Source: Hymenobacter terricola
GTDB taxonomy: Bacteria; Bacteroidota; Bacteroidia; Cytophagales; Hymenobacteraceae
Assembly (NCBI RefSeq): GCF_017921975.2
Contig: NZ_JAGEMO020000047.1
Coordinates: 1-64,000, forward strand
Direction: 5' to 3'
DNA length: 64,000 nucleotides
A program made the position numbers and the translations under genes. Below the pieces are notes generated by a model. The model was given only the letters and a program-made list of their open reading frames with translations, was not told the origin of the DNA and ran no database searches. Below are positions 35,432 through 43,850 of the stretch, one piece after another; within the stretch, counting starts at the first letter, position 1, and the number at the start of each line of letters is the position of its first letter.

Positions 35432-35853
35432 ATCTCCCGCATTATCGGCGATTCAAGGAATGATTGGAGAATGATGGCCGCGCTGATGCGGTCCACCGTG
35501 GCTTTGTCGCGGCGGGCCTTCTGGCCAAGGCCGCCGGCCAGCATGGTGGCGTGGGCCATGCGCGAAGTAAACCGCTCATCAAGCTCATGAATAGGCAGTT
35601 CGGGCAGGGCGCGGCGCAACGTGCGCAGCAGCCCCACCACGGCGCTGGTCACGTCGGTGGGCTCGTTGAGCAGCGTGCGCGGCATGCCCACCACAATGGC
35701 CCGCAGCGGCTCGCGCTGGTGGTAAGCCAGCACATAAGCCACCAGGTCTTTGCTGTGAATGGTTTCCAGCGGCGAGGCAATCATGCACAGCGGGTCGGTG
35801 ACGGCCAGCCCCACGCGCTTGTTCCCGTAATCGATGGCAAGGATGCGGCTCAT
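35428..35853 (-). CDS. ruvX: YqgF/RuvX family Holliday junction resolvase-like nuclease
   Basis: A 141-residue protein of the YqgF family. The RNase H-like start RILAIDYGNKRVGLAVTD (3-20) carries the first catalytic Asp. VVGMPRTL is the central strand motif, DERFTSRMA carries the Glu/Arg region, and DKATVDRISAAIILQSFL supplies the final acidic residue and C-terminal helix. The family is annotated as a putative pre-16S rRNA 5' end nuclease and as a Holliday junction resolvase. It is followed by def on the same strand. Its stop codon is built into the downstream palindrome. Confidence 0.95.
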   Translation of the reverse strand: MSRILAIDYGNKRVGLAVTDPLCMIASPLETIHSKDLVAYVLAYHQREPLRAIVVGMPRTLLNEPTDVTSAVVGLLRTLRRALPELPIHELDERFTSRMAHATMLAGGLGQKARRDKATVDRISAAIILQSFLESPIMREI

Positions 35854-36278
35854 GTGCCCGGAGTAAAGTATGGAAGGGGAAACGGCGCGGCAACGCCGAC
35901 CAGCCGCAAAGATACGGCAGGGGCAAGGGCCTCAATCCACAGGCAACCGTTGGCCGTAGTTAGGCCGAGTTCGCCAAGCCCAACCGTTGGTGCCAGAAAT
36001 AATTCCGCTTACCGGGAAAGCAACTGGGTTTATCGAAAATCGAACAAGGCGTTCTGGATAAAATTATAAATTTGATTCGGTTTAACTAGTGAGTTATTGC
36101 GCAACATAATTGTAATATGCCGCTAATATGAATTTGAATTAGCCTTTTTAAACTAGTTAATTGCATTGATTGAATAAACACGGTGGTTGTTATGCATTAA
36201 GGATTGTAACTAAGAAAATTTCAATAATTTTGGATTCCACTTGCTTCATTTCTATTCGCTAGCAATTCTACCCGACTC
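35854..36278. other. Intergenic promoter region between ruvX and the S41 peptidase
   Basis: This 425-bp gap separates divergent genes. Bases 36050-36240 are strongly AT-rich and include a good Bacteroidota-type promoter for the rightward peptidase gene. No gene is recognised. Confidence 0.55.
36204..36232 (+). promoter_or_regulatory. TTG-N18-TAATTTTG promoter of the S41 peptidase gene
   Basis: TTG at 36204-36206 and TAATTTTG at 36225-36232, spaced by 18 nt, match the Bacteroidota consensus TTG-N17-23-TAnnTTTG. The ATG follows 46 nt after the -7 box. Confidence 0.7.
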
Positions 36279-37955
36279 ATGTTCATTGCTTCGCTCGCCG
36301 CCCCGGAAACAGGCCGGCCTGCTGCCTCACGGTGGCGGGCCGGGTGGCTCCGGCAGTGTATATTGCTGGTGCTGGCGATGGGTTGCGGGGTGCTGGTGGC
36401 CAACAATCCGTTCCGGCCGTCCTCCGAAAATCCCGATGCCACGGCCCGCGGCTACCTGCGCTTCAAGGAAATCCTGAGCTACGTGGACCGCGACTACGCC
36501 GACTCCGTCGACACCGAAGGCCTGGCCGATTACGCGGTGGTGCAGATGCTGGAAAAGCTCGACCCGCACTCCGTCTACATCCCGGCCCGCGACCGCGAAA
36601 AAACCGATTCCTTCCTGCAAAGCGACTACGACGGCGTCGGCATCGAATTCAACCTGTTTCGCGATACCCTCACCGTGGTGGCCCCCATCAGCGGCGGCCC
36701 GGCCGAGCAGGCCGGCGTGCAGCCCGGCGACCAGATTCTGAGCATCGGCGGCAAGCGCGTGTCGGGTGCTCACCTCACCACGGCTCGCCTCACCGAGCTC
36801 ATGCGCGGCCCCCGCGGCACCAGTGTGGCGCTGGAGCTGCGCCGCCGGCACCAGCCGCGCCCGCTCAGCCTCAGCATTGCCCGCAGCCGCATCCCCAACA
36901 CTTCGGTAGATGCCGCGTATTTGATTGACGACCAGACCGGCTACATCAAGGTCAGCCGCTTTGCTTCGAATACCTACGACGAGTTTAAGGCCGCCCTGGC
37001 CGACCTGCGCCGCCAGGGCCTCACCCGCCTTGTGCTGGACCTGCGCGGCAACCCCGGCGGCTACCTCGACCGCGCCACCCGCCTGGCCGATGAGTTCATC
37101 GGCGGCTCCCGCAAAATCGTGTACACCGATGGCAAGGGCGAACAATACGACTCGCAGACCTACGCCAAAGTAGCCGGCGAATTCGAAGAAGGTGCCCTGG
37201 TGGTGCTCGTGGACGAAGGCAGCGCTTCGGCCGCCGAAGTAGTGGCCGGTGCCCTGCAGGACCACGACCGGGCCATTCTAGTGGGCCGCCGCACCTTTGG
37301 CAAGGGCCTCGTGCAGCAGCCCATTGCCCTGAGCGACGGTGGCGAGCTGCGCCTCACCATTGCCCGCTACTACACGCCGGCCGGCCGTTCCATCCAAAAG
37401 CCCTACGGTGCCAACTACGCTGAATACAGCGCCGAACTCACCGGCCGCTCGGCCCGCGGCGAGCTACAATCGGCCGACAGCATTCACTTTGCCAAAGAGC
37501 TGCGGTTTCGCACCGACCACGGCCGCACCGTGTACGGCGGCGGCGGCATCATGCCCGACGTATTCGTGCCCCGCGACTCGCTGGCGCACTCCGCTTATTT
37601 CACCAAGCTGATGAGCCACGGCGTAACCCGCGCCTTCGCCCTGAATTTCTACCAGGCCCACAAAGCCGAGCTGGAGGGCCTGCGCTTCGAGCAGTTCAAC
37701 GCCACTTTCCGCATCACGGATGCACAGCTGGTGAGCCTGGCCGCGCAGGCCGCGCAAGATGGCGTGAGCGCGGACATAGCCGCCGTGCGCCGGTGCGCGC
37801 CACTGCTGCGCAACCAGCTCAAGGCCTATATCGCCCGCAGCGCTTATGGGCTGGTGCCTTATTACACGGTGCTCCGCGAGCAAGACCCGGAATTGCAGCG
37901 CGCCCTGCACGCCGTGAGCGACAGCACCGCGCAACTGGCTCTATTGGGCAAATAA
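36279..37955 (+). CDS. S41 family C-terminal processing peptidase (CtpA-like)
   Basis: A 558-residue protease. A membrane or signal segment lies at about 25-42 (RQCILLVLAMGCGVLVA). A PDZ domain occupies about 115-205 (DGVGIEFNLFRD; GVQPGDQILSIGG). The S41 core contains LDLRGNPGGYLD (253-264), GSASAAE with the likely nucleophile Ser317, and FGKGLVQ with Lys342; the 25-residue Ser-Lys spacing fits the family dyad. A helical C-terminal extension (about 440-558) follows. It would cleave near protein C-termini in the periplasm, anchored to the inner membrane. It has its own promoter and ends in a very long perfect hairpin. Confidence 0.95.
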   Translation: MFIASLAAPETGRPAASRWRAGWLRQCILLVLAMGCGVLVANNPFRPSSENPDATARGYLRFKEILSYVDRDYADSVDTEGLADYAVVQMLEKLDPHSVYIPARDREKTDSFLQSDYDGVGIEFNLFRDTLTVVAPISGGPAEQAGVQPGDQILSIGGKRVSGAHLTTARLTELMRGPRGTSVALELRRRHQPRPLSLSIARSRIPNTSVDAAYLIDDQTGYIKVSRFASNTYDEFKAALADLRRQGLTRLVLDLRGNPGGYLDRATRLADEFIGGSRKIVYTDGKGEQYDSQTYAKVAGEFEEGALVVLVDEGSASAAEVVAGALQDHDRAILVGRRTFGKGLVQQPIALSDGGELRLTIARYYTPAGRSIQKPYGANYAEYSAELTGRSARGELQSADSIHFAKELRFRTDHGRTVYGGGGIMPDVFVPRDSLAHSAYFTKLMSHGVTRAFALNFYQAHKAELEGLRFEQFNATFRITDAQLVSLAAQAAQDGVSADIAAVRRCAPLLRNQLKAYIARSAYGLVPYYTVLREQDPELQRALHAVSDSTAQLALLGK

Positions 37956-38034
37956 CTACTCCAAAACCTTATTTCATAACCTGCCTCTTACTAATACTAC
38001 GTGATAAAATCTGTCGTTTAGCCCACGATAATTA

Positions 38035-38114
38035 CCTGAAAACCCTGGCAATAAATAGCCCCGGCCTTGCGCATCCGCGCAGAGACGGGGCTATTTATTG
38101 CCAGGGTTTTCAGG
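38035..38114. repeat. Perfect 29-bp inverted repeat (terminator-like) after the S41 gene
   Basis: Arms 38035-38063 and 38086-38114 are exactly complementary for 29 bp; the outer ends read CCTGAAAACCCTGG and CCAGGGTTTTCAGG. The 22-nt loop contains a small extra stem TGCGC-ATCC-GCGCA. It lies 80 nt after the S41 stop and 124 nt before the homogentisate dioxygenase start. It is a strong stem-loop but lacks a clean U-tract. Confidence 0.85.
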
Positions 38115-38181
38115 CGTGGTTTGGGGATGGAGAGAAGCAGGTTGCCGAGCCGGTTTTCTCCCGTAATGCCGGCGAAGCCCG

Positions 38182-38189
38182 TACCTTCG
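38182..38189 (+). promoter_or_regulatory. -7-like box TACCTTCG before homogentisate dioxygenase
   Basis: TACCTTCG lies 48 nt upstream of the ATG at 38238, the usual distance for TAnnTTTG boxes in this window. No TTG is seen at the expected spacing. Confidence 0.4.
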
Positions 38190-38237
38190 CTGCTCCCCAT
38201 CTGCAAGTCAGCGCAGCTAATCCCACCCCCCTGTTTT

Positions 38238-39443
38238 ATGGCTCATTACCACCGCCTCGGCCAGATTCCGCGTAAGCGACACACCCAGTTTCGCCAGCCC
38301 GATGGCTCCCTATATTCGGAGCAATTGGTGGGCACGCTGGGGTTTCACGGCGTGTCGTCGTTGCTCTACCATGTGCATCCGCCCACCCAAATCAAGCACG
38401 TTGGCGAGCCCAAGCCCTACGCGCCCAAGCTGCTGAAAGACCGGCCCCTGCAGCCCGAACACCTGCGCACGCTGGCCCAAACCAGCACCGGCGGCGACTA
38501 CTTGGCCGCCCGCCAAACGCTGCTCGGCAACGCCGATGTGACCATGAGTATTTGCAATCCGACGGAAAAGCGGATGGAGTATTACTACAAAAATGCCCAG
38601 GCCGACGAGGTGATTTTTGTGCACGAAGGCCGCGGCGAGCTGTGGAGCCAGATGGGCAAAGTCGCCTTCGAGCCCGGCGATTATGTGGTGGTGCCGCGCA
38701 CCGTTATCCACCAGCTGCACTTTGAGGAAGGGCCGGTGCGGCTGCTGATTATCGAGTCGTTCAGCCCGGTGGAAACCGTGCGGCGCTACCGCAACCATTT
38801 CGGTCAATTGCTGGAACACTCACCCTATTGTGAGCGCGACATGCGCCCGCCGTCGGAGCTGATTACCGACGAATTTCCGGAGGGCGACTACGTGGTGCAC
38901 GTCAAAAAAGAAGGGCTGATGCACGAGCTGACCTACGCGCACTCGCCGTTCGACGTGGTGGGCTGGGACGGCTATTTCTACCCCTATGCCTTCAGTATCC
39001 ACGATTTTGAGCCGATAACGGGCCGCCTGCACCAGCCGCCTCCCGTGCACCAAACGTTTGAGGGGCACAACTACGTCATCTGCTCCTTCGTGCCGCGCCT
39101 GTTCGACTACCACCCGCTCAGCATTCCGGCGCCCTACAACCACTCCAACGTCGATTCGGACGAGGTGCTGTACTACGTGGCCGGTAATTTCATGTCGCGC
39201 AAAGGGGTCGATTTGGCCTCCTTCACCTGGCACCCTACGGGGCTGCCGCACGGCCCGCACCCCGGCACCGTGGAGGCCAGCATTGGCAAAAAAGAAACCC
39301 ACGAGCTGGCCGTGATGGTCGACACCTTCCGCCCGCTCTACCTCACCGAAGCCGCGTTGCCCTACGTGGACCCGCGCTACCCGATGAGCTGGAACCCCGG
39401 CTTCGTGCCCGACCCGCCCAAGTCGGCGGACATGATGGACTGA
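38238..39443 (+). CDS. hmgA: Homogentisate 1,2-dioxygenase
   Basis: The ATG at 38238 (MAHYHRLGQIPRKRHTQF) matches the conserved family start and gives 401 residues; an upstream in-frame ATG lies in the palindrome region. Features include the N-terminal HTQF and FHGVSSLLYH, a central cupin segment (EVIFVHEGRGELWSQMG; FEPGDYVVVPRTVIHQL), DVVGWDGYFYPYAFSIHDFEP, and the C-terminal metal region FTWHPTGLPHGPHPG (about 329-343). It opens the ring of homogentisate with O2 and Fe2+ to give maleylacetoacetate in tyrosine and phenylalanine catabolism. No other pathway genes are adjacent; the FAH-family gene at the window start is 38 kb away and probably unrelated. Confidence 0.96.
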   Translation: MAHYHRLGQIPRKRHTQFRQPDGSLYSEQLVGTLGFHGVSSLLYHVHPPTQIKHVGEPKPYAPKLLKDRPLQPEHLRTLAQTSTGGDYLAARQTLLGNADVTMSICNPTEKRMEYYYKNAQADEVIFVHEGRGELWSQMGKVAFEPGDYVVVPRTVIHQLHFEEGPVRLLIIESFSPVETVRRYRNHFGQLLEHSPYCERDMRPPSELITDEFPEGDYVVHVKKEGLMHELTYAHSPFDVVGWDGYFYPYAFSIHDFEPITGRLHQPPPVHQTFEGHNYVICSFVPRLFDYHPLSIPAPYNHSNVDSDEVLYYVAGNFMSRKGVDLASFTWHPTGLPHGPHPGTVEASIGKKETHELAVMVDTFRPLYLTEAALPYVDPRYPMSWNPGFVPDPPKSADMMD

Positions 39444-39451
39444 TTTTCAGT

Positions 39452-39539
39452 TTCCAGTTAGCAGTGAACCGTTAGCAGCCGTTCAACGAAGCTTTTAAAG
39501 CCCGTTGAACGGCTGCTAACGGTTCACTGCTAACTGGAA
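39452..39539. repeat. Perfect 37-bp inverted repeat between convergent genes
   Basis: Arms 39452-39488 and 39503-39539 are exactly complementary over 37 bp (left arm begins TTCCAGTTAGCAGTGAACC). The 14-nt loop itself contains GCTTT-T-AAAGC. The left arm holds GTTAGCAG twice. It starts 8 nt after the hmgA stop and ends 1 nt before the complement of the next gene's TAG stop, filling the gap. It is probably a bidirectional terminator; its vocabulary resembles the elements at 35331-35431 and 44671-44767. Confidence 0.9.
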
Positions 39540-39540
39540 T

Positions 39541-40272
39541 CTATTTCACCACCGCTACCCGATTGTAGCGGTCGATGATGCGGGCTACTTCGGCGGGTTG
39601 GTCGAAGTGCAGGTGCTGGGTATCGGCGAAGGTGCGCATGTCGTCGGCGCGCTTGCCAAAGAGGCGCAACACGGCGGCCTGGTTGAGGTCGAGGGGGCGC
39701 AGGGGTTCTTCGGGCTCGTTGCCGGGGCCCACCAGCAGCATAGGGGCGAAGGAAAGGCGCCCGGCCGCAGCGTCGGCGCCTGAGGTGTAAAGCCAGGCCA
39801 GCAGCAAGGGGCCGGCATCGACGGCGGTGAGAACTTCCACAAAATCGCGGCGGGTGCCGGCGCTGCCCTCCTTCACCAGGCGCGGGCGGAAGCGGCGCAG
39901 GGCCGCCGTGCCCACGCCCCCGGCTTCGCCCAGGTCGAAACCGCGCAGGCTGCCCACGGGCCAGAGGTGCGTTGAATCGGTATCGATGGAATCCTGCGCC
40001 TCAATAACGTGCAGGCCGGCGTGGAAACGCAGGCCCGGCACGGGCCGATAGCGCCCGTCAAACGTGCGCAAGGCGCCGGGCTGGAACGAGCCATCGCCAA
40101 AAAAACCGGATGCCTGCCGCGCCAGCGAGGCCCGCAGGACGGCACTGGCCGCCTTGGCGTTGGCCTGGCGGTACAGCGCGCGTGCTTCGATTTGGTCGCG
40201 GGAGGTTTGGGCGGCGGCGGGCTGCAGGCAGGCCACTAGCATAAGGAAAAAGAAGTAAAGAGAAGGCTTCAC
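39541..40272 (-). CDS. Secreted hypothetical protein, paralogue of the adjacent gene
   Basis: The best start is GTG at 40272, giving a signal peptide (KPSLYFFFLMLVACLQPAAA) and 243 residues; an ATG at 40242 would cut into the signal, and the longer frame upstream is only out-of-frame reading of the neighbouring gene's tail. The protein is a diverged paralogue of the gene at 40430-41176: both share a RDFVEVLT(A/P)VD segment, EPLRPL(D/Q)LNQ about two-thirds along, and a final VxxxVxxYNR. There is no catalytic motif. Predicted periplasmic or exported. No named family is recognised; the pair looks lineage-specific. Confidence 0.75.
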   Translation of the reverse strand: MKPSLYFFFLMLVACLQPAAAQTSRDQIEARALYRQANAKAASAVLRASLARQASGFFGDGSFQPGALRTFDGRYRPVPGLRFHAGLHVIEAQDSIDTDSTHLWPVGSLRGFDLGEAGGVGTAALRRFRPRLVKEGSAGTRRDFVEVLTAVDAGPLLLAWLYTSGADAAAGRLSFAPMLLVGPGNEPEEPLRPLDLNQAAVLRLFGKRADDMRTFADTQHLHFDQPAEVARIIDRYNRVAVVK

Positions 40273-40429
40273 TAACTGACAACAAAAACAAGCTGGGAAT
40301 AAGGGGGCCGAAATGACGATAACATCGGCCGGCAATGGGGTTTGATGCTCATTTTCAAGCACCGTGCCAGCCTTGGCCACTACTGGGACTTCCTCGATGG
40401 TCGCAAACGTGCTTTCCTTATTCCGATGC

Positions 40430-41176
40430 CTACTTGGCCAGGTTCCGGTTGTAGTATTCCACGAGATGCAGCACCTGGCCCAGGTCGGTGTAGCCAAGGT
40501 GTTCTTTGGTAGCATAGGCATCGACCTGGCTGGCGAGGGGCACAAACAGGCGCGTCACGCTCTTTTGGTTGAGCTGGAGGGGGCGCAGGGGCTCCTGAGG
40601 CGTAGCGCCCGCGCCCACCAATACCACCTGGCCAATTTCGGTGCGGGCTTTCCTGGTTTCGGTGTGCAGCACGGGGTCGAGTTGGGCGTCTTCGTGGATG
40701 TACACGTGTTGCAGGCCCAGCACCACGGGGCTGTCGTCGACAGGAGTCAGCACCTCCACAAAGTCCTTTTTGGTGCTGCCGTTGCGCACCAGGTAGGTGC
40801 GGAAATGCCGCGCATCGGCCCCCTGGCCCATGTAAAAGCCGTCGAGGCTGCCGGGTGGCCACACGTGGCTGCCGGTCGAGTCCCGCGCTTCGACCAGGTG
40901 CAGCGCCACGTTGTACTTGATGGCCGGCACCCGGATGCGGCGCTTGCTGGGCAGCACCAGCGTGCCGGGCTGGTCCACGGCCACCACGTAGGCTTCGGGC
41001 GCGTTCACCAGGTCTTTGTGCATGCGCTCCAGGGCATCGGGCGAGTTGGCGCGCTGGTAGAGGTCCATGCCAATTTCGGTGAGGTCGCGTTGGGTCTGGG
41101 CGTGGGCAGCGGGCGTGAGGGCGGCCCCCGCAAGCAGCAGCCCCGCCAGGATTTTGATTTTAGTAGAGGAATTCAT
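40430..41176 (-). CDS. Secreted hypothetical protein, paralogue of the adjacent gene
   Basis: The ATG at 41176 gives a clear signal peptide (KIKILAGLLLAGAALTPAAHA) and 248 residues; the frame extends to 41233 without adding a better start. After the signal come DLTEIGMDLYQRANSPDALE, VNAPEAYVVAVD, HLVEARDSTGSHVWPPGSLDGF, KDFVEVLTPVDDSPVVLGLQ and EPLRPLQLNQKSVTRLF. Several of these blocks are repeated, weakly, in the next gene (for example HVIEAQDSIDTDSTHLWPVGSLRGF there). The two genes are co-directional, 157 bp apart, and sit downstream of HMG-CoA reductase. No function is recognised. The conserved HLWPVGSL/HVWPPGSL block could be a useful search seed. Confidence 0.8.
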   Translation of the reverse strand: MNSSTKIKILAGLLLAGAALTPAAHAQTQRDLTEIGMDLYQRANSPDALERMHKDLVNAPEAYVVAVDQPGTLVLPSKRRIRVPAIKYNVALHLVEARDSTGSHVWPPGSLDGFYMGQGADARHFRTYLVRNGSTKKDFVEVLTPVDDSPVVLGLQHVYIHEDAQLDPVLHTETRKARTEIGQVVLVGAGATPQEPLRPLQLNQKSVTRLFVPLASQVDAYATKEHLGYTDLGQVLHLVEYYNRNLAK

Positions 41177-41233
41177 GTTGCGAGATGAGCGTGACGGTTT
41201 ATTGCGGCGGATTTGCAGGTTCACCACGCGCAC

Positions 41234-42796
41234 TTACCGGTTGCGGCCGTACTGCTCGTGGCTGCTCACCCAGTCGGAGCTGCTGATGGCGGCTCCCAGG
41301 CTTAGCTCGCCGGCCAGCACCACGCCGGCCACTATTTCGGCAAACTTTCGCACCGTGCCCCGGCCCACGCAGCCCAGCATTTGCAGGCATTCGTTTTGGG
41401 TGGCCAGGCCGGTGCCGCCGCCGTGGGTGGCCACAATGAGCGAGGGAATCGTGATGCTGATGTACAAATCGCCCTCTGGCGTGACTTCCGAATACAGGAT
41501 GCCGGCCGAAGATTCGCTTACGTTGGCCACGTCCTGACCGGTGGCGATGAACATGGCCGTGATGCCGTTGGCCGAGTGCGCGCCGTTGTTGTTGGCCCCC
41601 GAAATGAAGGCCCCCACGTTGCTTACCTGCCCGTGGTAGGCCAACTGCTCGGGCGTCACGCGCATGCGCTGCATCAGCACGTCGCGCTTCACCACGGCCT
41701 CGGCCACCACGCGCTTGCCGCGGGTGCGCATCACGTTGATTTGTGAGGCCTTTTTGTCCGTCGCGAAGTTCGATTCGAGGTAGAAGTGCTCGACTTTCGG
41801 GCCCTTGTAGTTTTCCAGAATCCAGGAGCAGGCCGCAAAGGTGGCGCGGCCCACCATGTTCTGCCCGGCCGCGTCGCCGGTGCTGAAATTGAAGCGCAGG
41901 TAGGCGAATTTGTTGCTCAAATACGTGTCGATGTACTGCAGCTTGGCCACGCTCGACGTGCTTTCGGCCTGCGGCCGAATCTGGTCGATGGTGTCTTCCA
42001 CCCACTTGCCAAAGTCGCGCGCCCCCCGGGCATCGCTGAACACAAACACCGGGGCCCGCTGCATGGCATCGCCGATGACGGTGCATTTCACGCCGCCGCA
42101 CAGGTTGAGCACTTGCATGCCGCGGTTGTAGCTCGCCACCAGCGTGCCTTCGGTGGTGGCCATCGGAATCAGGAAATCGCCCTGCGCGTGCTCGCCGTTC
42201 ACGGTGAGCGGGCCGGCCAGGCCCACCGGAATCTGGGCCACGCCCATGAAATGCTCGCAGTTGCCCTGCAGCTTATGGGCATCGAAGGAGTAGTGCTTGA
42301 GGTGGGTGAACTCCTGGCCCGCAAACTGCTCGGCAAAGCGCTGCCGGGCCGCGATGGCGGCTTCGGAATAGTCGTCTTCGTCGGAGCGCGGAATGCGGGG
42401 CTTGGAATTGGCCACGCCCACAATGGCGTCTTCCACCTCCACGTGCAGGTCGCCAAAAGCATCGGTCGAAAACCAGGCCTGCACCGGGTGCATGCCCTCG
42501 GCCAGGGCCGGGGTGTCAAGCAATATCATCAGCGAGCGGCCCACGGGCAGCTCAATGGCCTGCCCATCGGCGCTGATGTCGGCGGCGGCCCGCAGCTCAC
42601 CGTTGCCCAAATCGACCCGGATTTTGTCGGCCGGAATCACCACCTCACCAATCTGCACCTGCTTAAACCCCGTGATACTGACGGTATCGAGCCGGTTTTT
42701 AATGCTGAAAGCCACGCCCGCGTCCTGGGGCAAATTGTGCAGGCTGCCGCGCGTGTAGAGCAGCTTCAGAAGCATGGGGCTGGGGGTGAAAACCAT
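41234..42796 (-). CDS. Hydroxymethylglutaryl-CoA reductase
   Basis: The start at 42796 (MVFTPSPMLLKLLYTRGSLH) gives 520 residues; ATG 42775 (MLLKLLYTRG) is equally plausible. All catalytic residues of the reductase can be placed: Glu in ATTEGTLVASYNRGM, Lys in NFATDKKASQINV, Asp in ATGQDVANVSESS and the C-terminal His in SSHEQYGRNR. HGGGTGLATQNECLQMLG is also typical. It reduces HMG-CoA to mevalonate with NAD(P)H, the committing step of the mevalonate route to isoprenoids, carotenoids and quinones. There is no membrane domain, so it is soluble. The N-terminal ~130 residues are a domain found in Bacteroidota homologues. The class I-type C-terminal His motif suggests NADPH use (inference). Confidence 0.94.
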   Translation of the reverse strand: MVFTPSPMLLKLLYTRGSLHNLPQDAGVAFSIKNRLDTVSITGFKQVQIGEVVIPADKIRVDLGNGELRAAADISADGQAIELPVGRSLMILLDTPALAEGMHPVQAWFSTDAFGDLHVEVEDAIVGVANSKPRIPRSDEDDYSEAAIAARQRFAEQFAGQEFTHLKHYSFDAHKLQGNCEHFMGVAQIPVGLAGPLTVNGEHAQGDFLIPMATTEGTLVASYNRGMQVLNLCGGVKCTVIGDAMQRAPVFVFSDARGARDFGKWVEDTIDQIRPQAESTSSVAKLQYIDTYLSNKFAYLRFNFSTGDAAGQNMVGRATFAACSWILENYKGPKVEHFYLESNFATDKKASQINVMRTRGKRVVAEAVVKRDVLMQRMRVTPEQLAYHGQVSNVGAFISGANNNGAHSANGITAMFIATGQDVANVSESSAGILYSEVTPEGDLYISITIPSLIVATHGGGTGLATQNECLQMLGCVGRGTVRKFAEIVAGVVLAGELSLGAAISSSDWVSSHEQYGRNR

Positions 42797-42934
42797 TTTG
42801 GGGAGCGTTGAGATTAGGTGGGAATTGAGGAAGTGCGGTGTGCGAGGGTGAAGGTGGGGAATTTTGGGGGAAATCCCCAAAGAATACTTCGCATGACCCT
42901 ATTTGAGCCCGCGCACCGGCCGCGGCCGGCCGCT

Positions 42935-43273
42935 TCAACTGATGGGCAGCCGGAGCATAGCAGGCGCAATAGGGGAAGGAAAACCTGGCCGTGGTGTGGC
43001 GCTCCCCACTTCCGCAACGGGCGGCGCAGGCACTGCCGTAGCCTGGGCCACAGCCAGCAGGCAGTCATCGCCGAAGCGGGTGAGGTGGTAGCGGCGGTGG
43101 CTGTGCCGGAGCAGGCCCGCCCGTTCGAGGCACGCGCGGGCGCGGCGGCCGGTAATCTGGCCCACGCCGGCCGGCTCGAAGCGGGCCGGGTCGGGCAAGG
43201 GCCGGTTGTCGCGCCGGGCCACCCGCTCAGCAAATTGGGTCACGCGGGCTTCGGCAGACAAGGTTTCTGGCAT
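42935..43273 (-). CDS. Hypothetical protein, possible winged-helix-like
   Basis: The ATG at 43273 (MPETLSAEARVTQFAERVAR) gives 112 residues; the frame opens further at 43315. The region ITGRRARACLERAGLLRHSHRRYHLTRFGDDCLLA could form a small helix-turn-helix with a basic wing, but this is a guess from pattern. The C-terminal ~35 residues are Pro/Ala-rich. There is no signal peptide. The opposite strand also has a long open frame (42818-43288), which looks like a GC-rich shadow. It lies upstream of HMG-CoA reductase on the same strand, 138 bp from its start. Confidence 0.5.
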   Translation of the reverse strand: MPETLSAEARVTQFAERVARRDNRPLPDPARFEPAGVGQITGRRARACLERAGLLRHSHRRYHLTRFGDDCLLAVAQATAVPAPPVAEVGSATPRPGFPSPIAPAMLRLPIS

Positions 43274-43850
43274 GGCAAGCGCAAGTGAGTGGGGCAGGAG
43301 AGCTGAAATATACAAGCAGGCCCCGAACCAACTGCATTTTTAGCATACTCAGTTCCGAAATCTACTGTTAATCAACTATGTATAAACTACTGCAATGCCC
43401 ATTTGGCCTGATTGCAATCAAGTGTGCGCTACCGGGAAATATGCTGACATCTGTACATTTACTTTCTGTCTCAGTGAGATAGTAAATCATCCTATTACTA
43501 CTAGTATCGGCCTTGCTGAAATGCAAGTAAGCCTTACTCAGTAATATACCTGCCTTGCTTGTATTTCAATCTACGGTACTGCGTTGGCTGGCCGGGCCAG
43601 GCGGAAGTGATAAATGGAGAAAATAGTACGGTAAATGCTCCCGCCAATCGTCAGTGGGGATACGGCAGCTAGGGTTTCATCATCCATTTACGCGCCCACT
43701 CCGTACTTGGCGAATTAAAACTCCCGCGCCCCGGCGCGGTTATAGCCGCCGCGTTGGACCAGTCAGCCTGCCGATTGGCAGAGGGCTGGGCCGGACGTAT
43801 TACCTTTGTGTGTCGTTCGGGGAGCACCCGCCGGCCGCCTCTTTTCTGCT
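43274..43850. other. Intergenic region, AT-rich centre, with promoter at right end
   Basis: A 577-bp gap between divergent genes. Bases 43330-43600 are AT-rich. A weak hairpin is possible between 43515-43535 (TTGCTGAAATGCAAGTAAG) and about 43554-43570 (CTTGCTTGTATTTCAAT), with several mismatches. The right end has the phytanoyl-CoA dioxygenase promoter. No gene is convincing. Confidence 0.5.
43775..43808 (+). promoter_or_regulatory. TTG-N23-TACCTTTG promoter of the phytanoyl-CoA dioxygenase-like gene
   Basis: TTG at 43775-43777 and TACCTTTG at 43801-43808 with a 23-nt spacer fit the Bacteroidota consensus at its upper spacing limit. The ATG is 42 nt after the -7 box. Confidence 0.65.

Noticed and set aside
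42818..43288. Plus-strand frame opposite the small hypothetical at 42935-43273
   Set aside because: Arg/Ala/Gly-rich shadow without helix pattern; the minus-strand reading is more protein-like, though neither is certain.
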